From the NCBI RefSeq assembly GCF_019976755.1, contig NZ_AP023441.1:2539501-2603500 (forward strand): DNA of 64,000 nt, read 5' to 3'. The stretch is from Nostoc sp. MS1 (lineage in GTDB: Bacteria; Cyanobacteriota; Cyanobacteriia; Cyanobacteriales; Nostocaceae). Shown one piece after another: positions 17,600-28,601 of the stretch (its first letter is position 1; each line of letters starts with the position of its first letter). The notes below the pieces were generated by a model. That model saw only the letters and a program-made list of their open reading frames with translations. It did no database searches and was not told where the DNA came from. A program made the translations under genes and the position numbers.

Positions 17600-17896
17600 T
17601 TCTTATTTACTAATTACTATTAGAATCCTGCTAAAATTATTATTTAGTAGTTTAGAATACAGATATTTAAGCTAAAAATCAACAGTCAAAGTTAACGATA
17701 ATAAACTAAATCTGCATTGCCATATTTATAAAAATTTGGCAATAGTTATATTTACTTCTTTTAATAAGATTACTGTTACCAAAATTGTAACCGTCGATTG
17801 TTCAGGTTTTGTTAATGCAATAGTAAATAATCAAGACAACATGAATAATCTCAGGTTTGATAGATAGTTAAAAACTTTGGCGTGCGAGGTAGTAAA
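17600..17896. other. Intergenic region between protease and serpin genes
   Basis: About 300 bp, AT-rich, no coding potential seen. It probably contains the serpin promoter, so the two genes are likely transcribed separately. Confidence 0.5.
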
Positions 17897-19225
17897 ATGA
17901 ATCGGCAAAAGTTCAGTGGTGTGAAAGACAGTTTCTTACAAAGACGCTACGGTGTTAGTTTGGGAAGACGTTATGTTTTAGCCGCCGCTAGTGTCGTTTT
18001 GTTTAGCGTATTAGGTTGTTCGCAAGTTGATACGAAGACAAGCGCGTTAGCACAGTCTGGACTACCTCAACCAGAGTCTTCATTGCAAAAAAAAACAGTA
18101 GTGCCTAATACTAAAGTTGTAGATGCTAATAATAAGTTTGCATTCAAACTGTTCTCAGAGGTGGTGAAAGAGGAAAATAACGCTAAAAATATTTCTGTTT
18201 CACCGACGAGTGTAGCGATCGCCCTAGCCATGACCTACAATGGCGCTAGCGGCTCTACGCAGAAAGCAATGGCTAAAACCTTAGAGTTACAGGGTATTAC
18301 TCTACCAGAACTCAATTCTGCTAATGCTGAATTAAACAAGCTGCTACAAAACCCCGAAGAAAATGTCCAGCTAACTATTGCTAACTCTTTGTGGGTAAAT
18401 AAAAATATTAGCTTGCGTCCTGATTTCTTGCAGAGGAACCGCGATTTTTATCAAGCTCAGGTGTCAAATTTAGACTTTCAAAACCCTAACGCTACAAAAA
18501 CGATTAACAATTGGGTTAAAGAGAATACTAAAGGGAAAATTAACAATATTGTTGACACAATTGAGCCAAATCAGGCGTTATTTTTAATTAATGCCATATA
18601 TTTTAAGGGGCAATGGAGCCAAAAGTTTGATAAAGCTCAGACTAAGCCTCAGACTTTTTACACTGGATCTGGTCAACAAAAACAACACCCAATGATGTCC
18701 CAAAAGGGTGAATATAGATATTTTGAAACTCCACAATTTCAGGCTATAAGTTTACCTTACGGTCAAAAAAGAAATGTCAGTTTATATATATTCTTACCTA
18801 AACAAAACTCTAACTTAAAAGCTTTCTACCAAAACTTAACTCCTGAGAACTGGAACAAATGGCTGTCTGAGTTTAGTCAGCGAGATGGGTCTATAACTTT
18901 GCCACGTTTTCAATCAGATTACGATATTTCTCTTAATGATACGCTGAAAGCTTTAGGCATGGGAGAAGCTTTTACTAATAAAGCCAATTTTTCCGGGATG
19001 GGAGACAAATTAGCTATTAGCCAAGTTAAACATAAAACTGTGATTGAGGTAAATGAAGAAGGTACAGAAGCTAGTGCAGCAACCTCTGTAGGGATAGTAG
19101 CTACATCTTTAAGACAGCCCCAACCACCATTTCAAATGGTTGTTAATCGTCCTTTCTTCTATGCAATTCGGGATCATCAAAGCAAGAATATCTTGTTTAT
19201 GGGGGCAGTGGTTGACCCAGAGTAA
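17897..19225 (+). CDS. Serpin-family protease inhibitor, lipoprotein
   Basis: 442 residues from ATG 17897, preceded by GAGGT; a GTG five codons earlier lacks a ribosome-binding site. Lipobox VLG-C at Cys41 implies an outer- or plasma-membrane anchor. The serpin fold is plain: NISVSPTSVAIALAMTYNGA, NSLWVN, FLINAIYFKGQW and NRPFFYAI near the end. The hinge EEGTEASAATS has the small residues needed for loop insertion, so inhibition is likely. Aligning the hinge with alpha-1-antitrypsin puts P1-P1' at Thr-Ser (VAT-SLRQP), which would suit elastase- or subtilisin-like enzymes. The subtilisin-like gene immediately upstream may be linked. Confidence 0.95.
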   Translation: MNRQKFSGVKDSFLQRRYGVSLGRRYVLAAASVVLFSVLGCSQVDTKTSALAQSGLPQPESSLQKKTVVPNTKVVDANNKFAFKLFSEVVKEENNAKNISVSPTSVAIALAMTYNGASGSTQKAMAKTLELQGITLPELNSANAELNKLLQNPEENVQLTIANSLWVNKNISLRPDFLQRNRDFYQAQVSNLDFQNPNATKTINNWVKENTKGKINNIVDTIEPNQALFLINAIYFKGQWSQKFDKAQTKPQTFYTGSGQQKQHPMMSQKGEYRYFETPQFQAISLPYGQKRNVSLYIFLPKQNSNLKAFYQNLTPENWNKWLSEFSQRDGSITLPRFQSDYDISLNDTLKALGMGEAFTNKANFSGMGDKLAISQVKHKTVIEVNEEGTEASAATSVGIVATSLRQPQPPFQMVVNRPFFYAIRDHQSKNILFMGAVVDPE

Positions 19226-19327
19226 TTATTATACATTCATTGTTTAATGAGTATTTAATCTGGGATTGGTAAATACTTCTGACTTCTTTTAAAATTTAAA
19301 AACCAGCATTTGGTGGAGTCAATTTTT

Positions 19328-19555
19328 ATGTCGCTTCAACAACTGAAACAACAAGCCCGTCAATTGTCTATAAATGAGCGCTTGGAACTTATCAGCGATA
19401 TTATAGAATCATTACAAGCTCCTCGAACTCCACCTTCTGAGCGATCGCATATACTCAAGCAGATGAAAGGTTTATTGAAAACAGACCAGCCAGTACCAAC
19501 TGATGCAGAAGTGGAAATCATGCTAGACGAACGTAGGGTGGAGAAATACCTTTAG
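19328..19555 (+). CDS. Addiction-module antitoxin (VapB-like)
   Basis: 75 residues from ATG 19328, with GGAG 9 nt upstream. N-terminal LKQQARQLSINERLELISDIIESL is the helical opening typical of the addiction-module antitoxin family (TIGR02574-like). The C-terminal half (TDQPVPTDAEVEIMLDERRVEKYL) is the flexible toxin-binding part. Its TAG stop overlaps by one base the GTG start of the PIN-domain gene, the usual coupled arrangement. It should neutralise the toxin and autoregulate the operon. Confidence 0.85.
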   Translation: MSLQQLKQQARQLSINERLELISDIIESLQAPRTPPSERSHILKQMKGLLKTDQPVPTDAEVEIMLDERRVEKYL

Positions 19556-19968
19556 TGAGAGTGTTGATTGATACCAATATTGTTTTAGATTATTTATTAG
19601 AGCGGAAACCTTTCTTTGAGGACACTGAAGCTTTATTTAACAAAATCGATTCGGGTCAAGTTATCGGATATGTTAGCGCTACAACATTGACTGATATTTT
19701 TTACATTGCACGTAGACAAACACGTAACCTTGAACTAGCCAGACAAGCTATATCGACTACATTAGCTGTCATGATGATTTGCCCAGTTAATCAAAATGTA
19801 CTAGAAACTGCTTTTGCATCTGGCTTGGAAGATTTTGAAGATGCAGTACAAATTGCTTGTGCAGTAGCTTTAAGATTAGATGGGATTGCTACTCGTGATC
19901 AACAGGGCTTTATCGGTTCACCCATACCTGTACTAACAGTACATCAGCTATTAGAACAGTTAGGTTAA
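19555..19968 (+). CDS. PIN-domain ribonuclease toxin (VapC-like)
   Basis: 137 residues, GTG start overlapping the antitoxin stop. PIN-domain acidic residues are visible: Asp6 in VLIDTNIVLDYLL, an acidic residue in TLTDIFYIA, and the C-terminal pair in DFEDAVQIA and IATRDQQGF. VapC toxins are Mg2+-dependent RNases that cut specific tRNAs or rRNA when free of antitoxin. Together with the preceding gene this is a complete type II module with no visible disruption. Target RNA cannot be predicted. Confidence 0.9.
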   Translation: MRVLIDTNIVLDYLLERKPFFEDTEALFNKIDSGQVIGYVSATTLTDIFYIARRQTRNLELARQAISTTLAVMMICPVNQNVLETAFASGLEDFEDAVQIACAVALRLDGIATRDQQGFIGSPIPVLTVHQLLEQLG

Positions 19969-20027
19969 GGTTGTCGATTTTGTGTCATCATCACAGAGAA
20001 TGGGATGTAGGAACTCAACATAAACTG

Positions 20028-21290
20028 ATGACTGCCATCGCTGCTACTATTGCATCTATCGTTGGTGAAGAAAATACCGTTTCCCCAAAAGAAAATCTCA
20101 AACTTAGTCAAGCTATATCGGGAAACCTCCCCAGTTGTATCGTTTATCCCCAAACTCAAGCACAACTAGCCGCAGTTATCGCCGCAGTACACCAAAATAA
20201 CTGGCGTGTTTTACCCTGTGGTAGCGGGAGTAAACTTAGTTGGGGTGGTTTAACTAAAGATATTGATGTGGTCGTCAGTACGGAACGCATCAACCAATTA
20301 ATTGAACATGCTGTTGGTGATTTGACTATTACCGTTGAAGTTGGGATGAAGTTTTCCCATCTCCAGAATATTTTGGCACAAGCAAGACAATTTCTCGCCC
20401 TTGACCCCTCTACACCAGAAGCAACCATTGGGGGTATTGTCGCTACTGCTGATACTAATTCCCTACGTCAACGTTATGGTAGTGTGCGCGACCAACTTTT
20501 AGGTATTACTTTTGTCCGTGCTGATGGTCAAATTGCCAAAGCTGGAGGACGGGTAGTTAAAAATGTGGCTGGTTATGACTTGATGAAGTTATTTACAGGC
20601 GCATACGGTACATTAGGAATTATTAGCCAAGTAACTTTTCGTGTGTATCCTGTTCAAGAAGCATCAGGGACAGTAGTATTGACTGGTGCAGTAGAGGATG
20701 TATCGCAAGCGGCTACAACTTTGCGAGGTTCGGCATTAACACCTACCCAAGCTGATTTAATCTCTACTGGATTGGTATCTAGTCTAGAATTGGGTAAGGG
20801 AGTAGGGTTAATTGCCCGTTTTCAAAGTATTAGTGAGAGTGTGAAGGAACAATCGAACCGTTTGTTAGAAGTAGGGCAGAAGTTAGGTTTAGCTGGGGTA
20901 GTATTTTCTGGTGCAGATGAAAGTCATCTATGGCAGAGATTGCAACAACAAATACATCCTCCTACTACAGAATCTACAATTACTTGCAAAATAGGAGTAT
21001 TACCTAGTGCGGCTGTAGAGATTTTGCATCAAGTACAAATTGGTTTGATTCATATTGGTAGTGGGTTGGGTGTATTACAAGTTGAGGATAAAAATCAAGT
21101 TTTGCAAATGCGATCGCTTTTATCATCTCACAACGGTTTTTTAACAGTTCTGCAAGCGCCTGTACCAGTTAAGCAACAAATAGATGTATGGGGATATGCT
21201 GGTAATGCTTTACCGTTGATGCGTCGCATTAAAGAACAGTTTGATAATAAAAATATTTTAAGTCCGGGTCGGTTTATGGGTGGAATTTAA
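20028..21290 (+). CDS. glcE: Glycolate dehydrogenase FAD-binding subunit GlcE
   Basis: 420 residues from ATG 20028 (MTAIAATIASIVGEEN); a frame from a TTG at 19971 is longer but lacks support. The FAD-binding type-4 domain is visible: IVYPQTQAQLAAVIAAV, LPCGSGSKLSWGG, LDPSTPEATIGGIVATADTN, GGRVVKNVAGYDLMKLFTGAYGTLGII. A C-terminal segment ends in NILSPGRF as in GlcD/GlcE. With GlcF it oxidises photorespiratory glycolate to glyoxylate; a GlcD-type partner would be encoded elsewhere. glcF begins 35 bp downstream, so they are an operon. Confidence 0.93.
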   Translation: MTAIAATIASIVGEENTVSPKENLKLSQAISGNLPSCIVYPQTQAQLAAVIAAVHQNNWRVLPCGSGSKLSWGGLTKDIDVVVSTERINQLIEHAVGDLTITVEVGMKFSHLQNILAQARQFLALDPSTPEATIGGIVATADTNSLRQRYGSVRDQLLGITFVRADGQIAKAGGRVVKNVAGYDLMKLFTGAYGTLGIISQVTFRVYPVQEASGTVVLTGAVEDVSQAATTLRGSALTPTQADLISTGLVSSLELGKGVGLIARFQSISESVKEQSNRLLEVGQKLGLAGVVFSGADESHLWQRLQQQIHPPTTESTITCKIGVLPSAAVEILHQVQIGLIHIGSGLGVLQVEDKNQVLQMRSLLSSHNGFLTVLQAPVPVKQQIDVWGYAGNALPLMRRIKEQFDNKNILSPGRFMGGI

Positions 21291-21325
21291 GTAACTCACT
21301 AGAGATATACAGGGAGCAGATAAAT

Positions 21326-22681
21326 ATGCAGGTTTCAGAAAATTCTACTAATAATACTGCTAGTATCAAAAATTTACAGGGATTTGATCCTAATCATCCA
21401 CCTGATCCAAAATTAATTGATAGTTGTGTACATTGTGGCTTTTGTCTTTCTACTTGTCCTAGCTATCGGGTAATTGGGAAAGAAATGGATTCTCCTAGAG
21501 GACGCATCTATTTAATGGATGCCATAAATGAGGGAGAAATTGCTCTTAATACAGCTACAGTAGAACATTTCGATTCTTGTTTGGGATGTCTTGCTTGTGT
21601 AACCACTTGTCCTTCTGGTGTGCAGTATGACAAGTTAATTTCTGCTACTCGTCATCAAGTAGAACGTAATTATCCTCGCAGTTTTTCTGATAATTTAATT
21701 CGTAAATTAATATTTACATTATTTCCCAACCCGGATTTATTACGTATTCTATTAATACCCTTATTCTTTTATCAAAAGTCAGGCATTTCCAAAGCCATCC
21801 GCGCTACAGGCTTACTCAAAAAAATCTCGCCTCGCTTGGCAGCAATGGAGTCAATTCTGCCAAACATTACGCTAAAAACTTTCCAAGATAATCTGCCTAC
21901 TATTATTCCCGCACAGGGTGAGAAACGTTATCGAGTCGGAGTAATTTTAGGATGTGTGCAAAGACTATTTTTCTCGCCAGTTAATGAAGCGACAGTGCGA
22001 GTATTAACGGCAAATGGTTGTGAGGTGGTGATTCCTAAATCTCAAGGCTGTTGTGCGGCGCTTCCCGAACACCAAGGACAAACAGAACAAGCCAAAGCTT
22101 TAGCTAGGCAAATGATAGATAGCTTTGCTGATACTAATGTTGATTATGTGATTATCAACGCTGCTGGGTGTGGTCATACTTTAAAAGAATATGGTCACAT
22201 CTTAGCGGATGACCCAGAATATAAGGAAAAAGCTCAAGATTTTGCTGCTAAAGTGAAAGACGCTCAAGAGTTTTTGGCTACTGTAGGGTTGACAGCCAAA
22301 CTTTCACCACTGACAGATAAACCTTTGAATTTGGTTTATCAAGATGCTTGTCATTTATTACATGGACAAAAAATTAGTGTGCAGCCTCGTCAACTATTAA
22401 AGCAAATTCCCGGTGTGAAGCTGAAAGAACCATTGGATGCAGCTTTGTGTTGTGGTAGTGCGGGTGTTTATAATATGTTGCAACCAGAAGTTGCTGAGGA
22501 ATTAGGCCAGCAAAAGGTGACAAATTTATTAAATACTGGCGCTGAGTTAATTGCTTCTGCTAATCCCGGTTGTACTTTGCAGATTACTAAGCATTTAGAA
22601 TTACAAGGCAAGAAAATCTCTGTCATCCATCCGATGGAGTTATTAGATTACTCGATTTGTGGTGTGAAATTTGAAAGCTAA
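21326..22681 (+). CDS. glcF: Glycolate dehydrogenase iron-sulfur subunit GlcF
   Basis: 451 residues. Two 4Fe-4S motifs: CVHCGFCLSTCP (Cys34, 37, 40, 44) and CLGCLACVTTCP about 55 residues later. Two CCG (heterodisulfide-reductase-like) domains follow: GCVQRLFFSP ... GCCAALPEHQGQ, and YQDACHLLHGQ ... LCCGSAGVYNMLQP. This is the standard GlcF order and length. It passes electrons from glycolate oxidation to the membrane quinone pool. The start is behind an AGGGAG ribosome-binding site. Confidence 0.95.
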   Translation: MQVSENSTNNTASIKNLQGFDPNHPPDPKLIDSCVHCGFCLSTCPSYRVIGKEMDSPRGRIYLMDAINEGEIALNTATVEHFDSCLGCLACVTTCPSGVQYDKLISATRHQVERNYPRSFSDNLIRKLIFTLFPNPDLLRILLIPLFFYQKSGISKAIRATGLLKKISPRLAAMESILPNITLKTFQDNLPTIIPAQGEKRYRVGVILGCVQRLFFSPVNEATVRVLTANGCEVVIPKSQGCCAALPEHQGQTEQAKALARQMIDSFADTNVDYVIINAAGCGHTLKEYGHILADDPEYKEKAQDFAAKVKDAQEFLATVGLTAKLSPLTDKPLNLVYQDACHLLHGQKISVQPRQLLKQIPGVKLKEPLDAALCCGSAGVYNMLQPEVAEELGQQKVTNLLNTGAELIASANPGCTLQITKHLELQGKKISVIHPMELLDYSICGVKFES

Positions 22682-22692
22682 TATTCAACTTT

Positions 22693-23397
22693 TCACACAC
22701 CTCTTGTAATTGTTTCTACAAACTGTTCATGTGCGGCTGAAGTTAAACCTTGCTGCAATACTGCCAAAACTTGCGGCATATCTCCTGCTACTAATGCCGC
22801 AACATCCAACCACAAGCCGGGGAAGACTTGGCTTTTAATGATGCCTGCCTCATCTGCTGTTAATGGTAGGTATTCCCCATCCTGCAAACTAAACCAACTG
22901 ACAGTTTTTTCATAAACCTGCCAAACAAAATACTCTTGAATGCCATTACGACGATAAGCACGTTTTTTATCATACAAGTCTTTGGCGGCACTACTGGCTG
23001 CAACTTCTGCGACTAATTCTGGTGCGCCTTCTACGTAACCATCGACGCTAATACGAGATGAACCACCATAAGCGGCATCAATTAAGAGAATGGCATCCGG
23101 TTGGGGTTCATTATCTAAATCTAGTCGTAAAGTTGGATTATCTCCCAGTCTAGTTCCTGGTGTACTTACTTTATAATTACCAAGCCAAATCATTAAATTA
23201 GCATGAGGTTCGGCATGAGGTTCAAAACGCAAAGGAGATGCCACGTAAACTATTCCTTCAATTAATTCGGCTTTTTTGAGATCAGGCATGGCGTTGTAGC
23301 GCCGTTCAAATTCGACACGAGTTAAGCGATCGCCACTTTCTAACGGTGGCAAGTTGGGGTTACTATTATTACCGTATTCTGGGGAAATCTTCACCAT
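22693..23397 (-). CDS. Uma2-family (DUF820) restriction-like endonuclease-fold protein
   Basis: 234 residues from ATG 23397 (MVKISPEYGNNSN); a TTG four codons earlier is less likely. The Uma2 pattern is clear: LTRVEFERRYNAMP, KAELIEGIVYVASPL, LRLDLDNEPQPDAILLI, ELVAEVAASSAAKDLYDKKRAYRRNGIQEYFVWQ. The D ... ExA ... K arrangement matches the PD-(D/E)XK core. The family is massively expanded in cyanobacteria; function is unknown. It converges with glcF 11 bp away and lies downstream of the STAND operon on the same strand. Confidence 0.88.
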   Translation of the reverse strand: MVKISPEYGNNSNPNLPPLESGDRLTRVEFERRYNAMPDLKKAELIEGIVYVASPLRFEPHAEPHANLMIWLGNYKVSTPGTRLGDNPTLRLDLDNEPQPDAILLIDAAYGGSSRISVDGYVEGAPELVAEVAASSAAKDLYDKKRAYRRNGIQEYFVWQVYEKTVSWFSLQDGEYLPLTADEAGIIKSQVFPGLWLDVAALVAGDMPQVLAVLQQGLTSAAHEQFVETITRGV

Positions 23398-23441
23398 AAC
23401 CGCAAGCAATAGAGGAGAGTAAATTCATTCTAAGTTGCCAG

Positions 23442-26400
23442 CTACTTAATATGGGGGCATAAAGTGCGATCGCTGTTACTCACTTTCATATTAGTTTTCA
23501 AATAATCATGTAGTGAATCACATCCACGCACCAGCAAATTTTCTAATTTAATATCAGCTAAGTTCCGCAACATGACCTGACCATCACCGCTACCTACTGC
23601 CAAAATTTGGCTGTCGGGACTGAAGGTAACACTAGTTAACTCTTCTTTGTCGCCTTTGAGGACTATCAGCAATGTCCCTTTTTGATTCCAAAGCCTGACT
23701 TTATCATCACTGCTGGCGGCTAACATCTTACCATCAGGGCTAAAACTGACGCTGATGAAACTATCTCCATCACCCGAAAGATTTTTGATCAGACTACCAT
23801 CTCGATTCCATAGTTTCACTGTGCCATCAATACTAGCAGAAGCTAAAATCTGCCCATCTGGCGACCATGCTACGCCATTGACTCGGCGGCTATGGTCTTT
23901 GAGGTTGCCAATTAATTGACCTTCTCGATTCCATAATTTGATGGTGGTATCATCGCTGGCGGAGGCTAACAACTCACCATCAGGGCTAAAACTCACCCAA
24001 TTAACAGCATCAGTATGACCTTGTAAGGTGTGGAGTAGTTGACCGTCTCGACTCCATAATTTCACAGTTTTATCTTTACTAGCTGAAGCTATTACCTGAC
24101 TATCTGATGACCAAGCTACAGCTAAAACTCCATCTTGATGACCCACTAAGGTATGGAGTAATTTTCCTTGTGGGTTCCACAACTTCACAGTTTGATCTTT
24201 ACTAGCTGAGGCTATCATCTGACGATTTGGCGACCAAGCTACACCCCAAATTGAGTCTGTATGTCCTTTAAGAATGTTGAGTTGTTTGCCATCTGGGTAC
24301 AAAATTTTCACCGTTTTATCCCGACTCGCCGCCGCCAAATTCTTACCATCAGGACTAAAACTCACACTTGTTATCCAATCACTACCATCCGTTTGAGGAT
24401 TTCGCAATAAGACTCGATCCCAACGCCAAAGGATCACCGTTTTGTCTCGACTACCAGAAACAAGGGTACGGCCATTAGGGCTGAAATTGACACTATTTAC
24501 CCAACTGTTATGTCCCTTGAGGGTTCCTAAGAGTAGACCTTGCGGACTCCATAATTTTATAGTTGCGTCGATACTTGCAGATGCGATCGTTTGTCCGTTG
24601 GGGCTGAAGGTGACGGCTGTGACTTCCGCCGTATGTCCTGATAAGGTTTTTAATAAATTACCTTGGCGATTCCAAAGTCTGATAGTCTTATCGAAACTGG
24701 CAGTGGCAATTGTTTCATCCTTGGGCGACCAAGCTACACCCAAGATAGCATCATCATGACCTTGCCAACTTTTGAGGAGTTTACCTTCTCGACTCCAAAG
24801 TTTGATGGTTTTATCAGCACCCACAGAGGCAAGAGTTTTACCATCACCTGACCAAGCTACACCCAAAACAGCATCACTATGACCTGATAGAGTCTTGAGT
24901 AATTGTCCTTCTCGACTCCATAATTTAACGGTGTTGTCGCTACTAGCGGAAGCAATGAGAGAACCGTCAGGGCTGAAACTAGCACTATTTACGCCATCAG
25001 TATGTCCTGTTAAAGTTTTGACTAATTGACCGACTCGATTCCATAATCTAACTGTCTTGTCTTGACTAGCAGAGACAATCAACAAGCCATCAGGACTAAA
25101 GCTCACGCTGTTAACTACATTAGTATGTTGGGATAAGATGTTAACCGGAGTACCATCTTTACGCCACAGATGGATGGTATTATCAGCGCTGGCGGAAGCA
25201 ATGAGGGAACCGTCGCGGCTGAATACAGTACCATTTACGCCAGCAATATGTCCTTCCAAGCGGTTGTACTCCCTCACTCCCACCACTGCTTGATAGAGTG
25301 CTGTTTTTACCTGTTCTCTGGTGTAACCATCTACCCAAATAGCTTGTTGTAGTTTTCTACCAGCTTTGACACCTTCTTTAACTGCATCAAGTCCTTTTTG
25401 CGAAGCAAACAAGGCTTCACTGGAAACACTCAAGGTTTTTATTTCGTTATCTACGGCTGTAATAATAGAGTAACTTAACCCTAAAATGGCAAGGCAAGAA
25501 GCAGCCAAGGCAATTTTTAGGGAACGATTAAGCTTGGCTTCACTTAGCCTTTGTTGTTTTTGACTTTCTACTAGTTGGGCAGTTAATTCTTTTTCTTTTA
25601 ATTCTGCACGTAATTGTTCAATTTCTAGTTGAGTTAATTCTTCGCGTTTGCGTAACTCTCTCAGTTCTGTCACTAAATCTAATCCCGGTTGAGGATTAGG
25701 ATCTAAGATTTTAGACTGCTGCTTTTTTTGTCTAAGTTCGCTTTGCAGTCGGGCAATTTCAACTTGACTTTGCTGCACTTTACGGCGCAATTGTTTAAGT
25801 TGTGCCTGTAAGCTTGATTCCTGTTGTTGGAGAAAGCGAATTAAATCTACTAGATAATCATGAATTAGTTGATAACGTTCGGGAACATCAGGAAATAAGA
25901 CAACTAAACCAGAGCTAACTAAAATATCTAAGACTAACTCTAGTTTGTCTGGATCTTCTAATTCTGCTAGTTCAGACGCTAATTCTGCACGAGTTTTAAA
26001 AGGACGTTTATTACTCTCATCCGTTAATAAATATAAAACAAGCAACGCTGCACGCTCATTTTCCGGGCCACAATCTTTTATAAGTTCTTTGATATATCTT
26101 TCTATGAGTTTGTTTGGTCGATATTGCTGATATTCTTTTAAAGTATTAATTCGCTCATCTTGTAATTGAGCGCCAACTACTTGTAATTCGATGGGGCGGA
26201 CTTCTCCTAATTCTGTAGATAAGTCTTCAACTAAAGCATCAATTAAGGCTGGTTCTAAATTGAGTTGAGAACGTTGTGTTAATTTTTGAATGATGACTTT
26301 GGCGTATTCGGGAGAAAAGTTATTTAATTGATAACGGATTTGTTTATCAAGAATATTATTATTGATTGCTTCTAGGTGAGAAAAATGTTTAAATTCTAAT

Positions 26401-28601
26401 AGACGATGTAAATAGTCTTCTCTAATAGAAAGAATGATTTTGACAAAAGATATATTGAGACATTGGCTCAAGAAATTATCAAATTCTTGCTTTTGTTGTC
26501 TATCGCTATAACCAAAGAAAAATTCCTCAAACTGGTCAAATATCAAAACCGTGATCAAATGGTTGTTAGCATTTTGACGTAATTGATCTAATATATCCGC
26601 GATCGCCAAAGGTCGGGCATTATCTACCCCCATTGGTGGCGTAGGCGTTGATAAAATCTCTGGGGCAATGTTAACCTCCCCTTGCACATGATTAACCGCC
26701 TCAGTTAAAGATTTACCTAATTCGCGCACCCAATCTGTATATACTTGCAATACCACAGGCATAGCCAACTGATCACCGATCGCGCGATTTTGTAATGCTG
26801 GCACTAACCCAGCCGTCACCGTCGAACTCTTACCTACTCCCGATGGGCCGTGAATGACAATCAGTTTTTGATCAGAGCGGCTAATTCTGCCAATTAAATT
26901 ATTAATATCCTGTTCTCGACCGGAAGCCTCAATTTCTAACGCCACACTACTACTTCCCAAGGGTGACATCACAGCCGGGTTAGTCGCTTGTCTTTGGGGT
27001 TGTAACCTCCCCGCACCAATAAAAGCGCGTAACCCATACTGCTGTTCTACAGAACGCCGTTGTTGGCGAATGCGGTAAGCTTCTAGATATCTGCCAGCTT
27101 CAAAGTAAAGCGATCGCAAAGTCCGCAGCAGTCTAATATAACGATGGGCATCATATTGATGGACACTATTTTCTAAGGCAGATGGTAATTCTCTAGCTGC
27201 TTTATCTAAATACTCCTGGGCAACAGCTTGTTCACCCAGATTTTGCTGGGCTTTGGCTAAAATTAGGTAATATACCTGCGCCAACAGCAGAGGAAACAGG
27301 CAATGATGGGGGTCACTATCTTGCAGTTGTTGCGCCTCAGCTAACTTGAGAAGTGAGACATGCGCCAAAATACTCGCCTGCACCCAGCGCGACTGTTGTA
27401 GTGCTACCTGCGCCAAAAAACCATAATCACAAGCTAACTGAATATGATTACCGTAGGTATGATGTAACTCTAGCGCCGTTTCCGCTATAGTTTGCAATTC
27501 ACCCCAAGCTTGCAGATGTTCTAGAACTTCCTCCAGTTGACCAACAAATTCCGATGCAATATCTGGTCTTCCAGCTAATTCCAAAGTCTCCAAGCATTCC
27601 TGCAAGTAAAATTTGGCCGTATCCCAATGACGACGATTCTCTAGCTGATTATGTTCGGCAAGACGGCAGTAACATAATCCTATATAAAATTGCAAAACCC
27701 CCTGTCGGAGAATTGGCGCAGTGGGGGGAGTAGGAGGAGTAGGGGAAGATGAGGGAGTGGGGGGAGATGATAATTCATTGCTGCCTCCTGCCTCCTGCCT
27801 CCTGCCTCCTGCCTCCTGCCTCTCCCTTTTCACAAGCTGTTGCCAAACTTGCAGGCTTTGCTGAAAATGATGTAAGGCGTGATGAATGCGATCGCTTACG
27901 TAATCATCTAAGCCAAAAACAAATTTTAAACTGGCATTTAATTCTGGTTCTAAGGTAATTCCTCGTTCATGTAACTCGGAAATGCCATAGTGTAATTCTT
28001 TATTACGTTTCCAAACTTGCTCTAAAGTAGAGTATTCTTCAGGGGTTTGTACTTGTTGGCGCTGTCCGATATCTTTAGGTAAGACTTTGGCAAATAAAGA
28101 GTCGGTTTCTTCCCGCAGAAATTGTAACAACTCTGGCGTTGTCATTTCAAAACGAATCGGTGTCGCTGCCCAACTGGCGAAATCAGGCGCTAAACGCATC
28201 ACCTTTTGTAAAACTTCGTCATTCACCCAAAAAATCATCGGAAATGAATGGCGTTTAGGAAATTCATCCCGAATGTGATTAATTGCTCTGAGTAAGTCGT
28301 CAATTTCATCGACTGATTCTAAACCTAACACCATCAATGCTGACGGCTGTTGTTCGGGTAGATTGATATGCAGTGTTGTATATAAACTTCTGGTATTATG
28401 AGGTAAAACAACTTTTTGAATGTAAGTACCACTCGCCAGTTCATCTAGTCTTTGCAGTATCCGATCTTGTAAGACTCGGTAATTACAACAAACCAAAGCT
28501 ACAGAAAAATTACCATGAGATAGGGCGATCGCTCTCCAAAGACTCCTCAAAGCACGCTCATTTGCTGCTTTTATATCGACTGATGGGTTTCCTTCAACCA
28601 T
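23442..28601 (-). CDS. STAND ATPase with inactive-looking N-terminal module and 14 WD40 repeats
   Basis: 1719 residues. Residues ~1-200 resemble a degenerate P-loop domain ([49 protein letters not shown]) lacking a Walker A lysine. Residues ~230-540 are TPR-like helices. A STAND NTPase follows with Walker [10 protein letters not shown] near 580 and Walker [15 protein letters not shown] coiled coil (~930-1025), one hydrophobic segment near 1035 ([17 protein letters not shown]) and 14 WD40 repeats (~1120-1690, two seven-bladed propellers) complete it. STAND-WD40 proteins act as signal-triggered switches, some in cell-death or immunity pathways; the trigger here is unknown. The start lies inside the end of the upstream ATPase gene. 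A six-copy 7-nt repeat lies in frame at 27781-27822. Confidence 0.93.
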   Translation of the reverse strand: MVEGNPSVDIKAANERALRSLWRAIALSHGNFSVALVCCNYRVLQDRILQRLDELASGTYIQKVVLPHNTRSLYTTLHINLPEQQPSALMVLGLESVDEIDDLLRAINHIRDEFPKRHSFPMIFWVNDEVLQKVMRLAPDFASWAATPIRFEMTTPELLQFLREETDSLFAKVLPKDIGQRQQVQTPEEYSTLEQVWKRNKELHYGISELHERGITLEPELNASLKFVFGLDDYVSDRIHHALHHFQQSLQVWQQLVKRERQEAGGRRQEAGGSNELSSPPTPSSSPTPPTPPTAPILRQGVLQFYIGLCYCRLAEHNQLENRRHWDTAKFYLQECLETLELAGRPDIASEFVGQLEEVLEHLQAWGELQTIAETALELHHTYGNHIQLACDYGFLAQVALQQSRWVQASILAHVSLLKLAEAQQLQDSDPHHCLFPLLLAQVYYLILAKAQQNLGEQAVAQEYLDKAARELPSALENSVHQYDAHRYIRLLRTLRSLYFEAGRYLEAYRIRQQRRSVEQQYGLRAFIGAGRLQPQRQATNPAVMSPLGSSSVALEIEASGREQDINNLIGRISRSDQKLIVIHGPSGVGKSSTVTAGLVPALQNRAIGDQLAMPVVLQVYTDWVRELGKSLTEAVNHVQGEVNIAPEILSTPTPPMGVDNARPLAIADILDQLRQNANNHLITVLIFDQFEEFFFGYSDRQQKQEFDNFLSQCLNISFVKIILSIREDYLHRLLEFKHFSHLEAINNNILDKQIRYQLNNFSPEYAKVIIQKLTQRSQLNLEPALIDALVEDLSTELGEVRPIELQVVGAQLQDERINTLKEYQQYRPNKLIERYIKELIKDCGPENERAALLVLYLLTDESNKRPFKTRAELASELAELEDPDKLELVLDILVSSGLVVLFPDVPERYQLIHDYLVDLIRFLQQQESSLQAQLKQLRRKVQQSQVEIARLQSELRQKKQQSKILDPNPQPGLDLVTELRELRKREELTQLEIEQLRAELKEKELTAQLVESQKQQRLSEAKLNRSLKIALAASCLAILGLSYSIITAVDNEIKTLSVSSEALFASQKGLDAVKEGVKAGRKLQQAIWVDGYTREQVKTALYQAVVGVREYNRLEGHIAGVNGTVFSRDGSLIASASADNTIHLWRKDGTPVNILSQHTNVVNSVSFSPDGLLIVSASQDKTVRLWNRVGQLVKTLTGHTDGVNSASFSPDGSLIASASSDNTVKLWSREGQLLKTLSGHSDAVLGVAWSGDGKTLASVGADKTIKLWSREGKLLKSWQGHDDAILGVAWSPKDETIATASFDKTIRLWNRQGNLLKTLSGHTAEVTAVTFSPNGQTIASASIDATIKLWSPQGLLLGTLKGHNSWVNSVNFSPNGRTLVSGSRDKTVILWRWDRVLLRNPQTDGSDWITSVSFSPDGKNLAAASRDKTVKILYPDGKQLNILKGHTDSIWGVAWSPNRQMIASASKDQTVKLWNPQGKLLHTLVGHQDGVLAVAWSSDSQVIASASKDKTVKLWSRDGQLLHTLQGHTDAVNWVSFSPDGELLASASDDTTIKLWNREGQLIGNLKDHSRRVNGVAWSPDGQILASASIDGTVKLWNRDGSLIKNLSGDGDSFISVSFSPDGKMLAASSDDKVRLWNQKGTLLIVLKGDKEELTSVTFSPDSQILAVGSGDGQVMLRNLADIKLENLLVRGCDSLHDYLKTNMKVSNSDRTLCPHIK
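27781..27822. repeat. Six perfect CTGCCTC heptamers inside the STAND-WD40 gene
   Basis: Six exact 7-nt units, 42 nt in all, encoding two heptapeptide periods (RQEAGGR). A Pro/Ser/Thr-rich low-complexity stretch (27721-27780) adjoins it. The same heptamer text occurs in spacers near 45.14 kb and 47.92 kb, so a normally intergenic repeat has entered a coding region. Six units keep the frame; a change of one unit would not. Confidence 0.95.
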
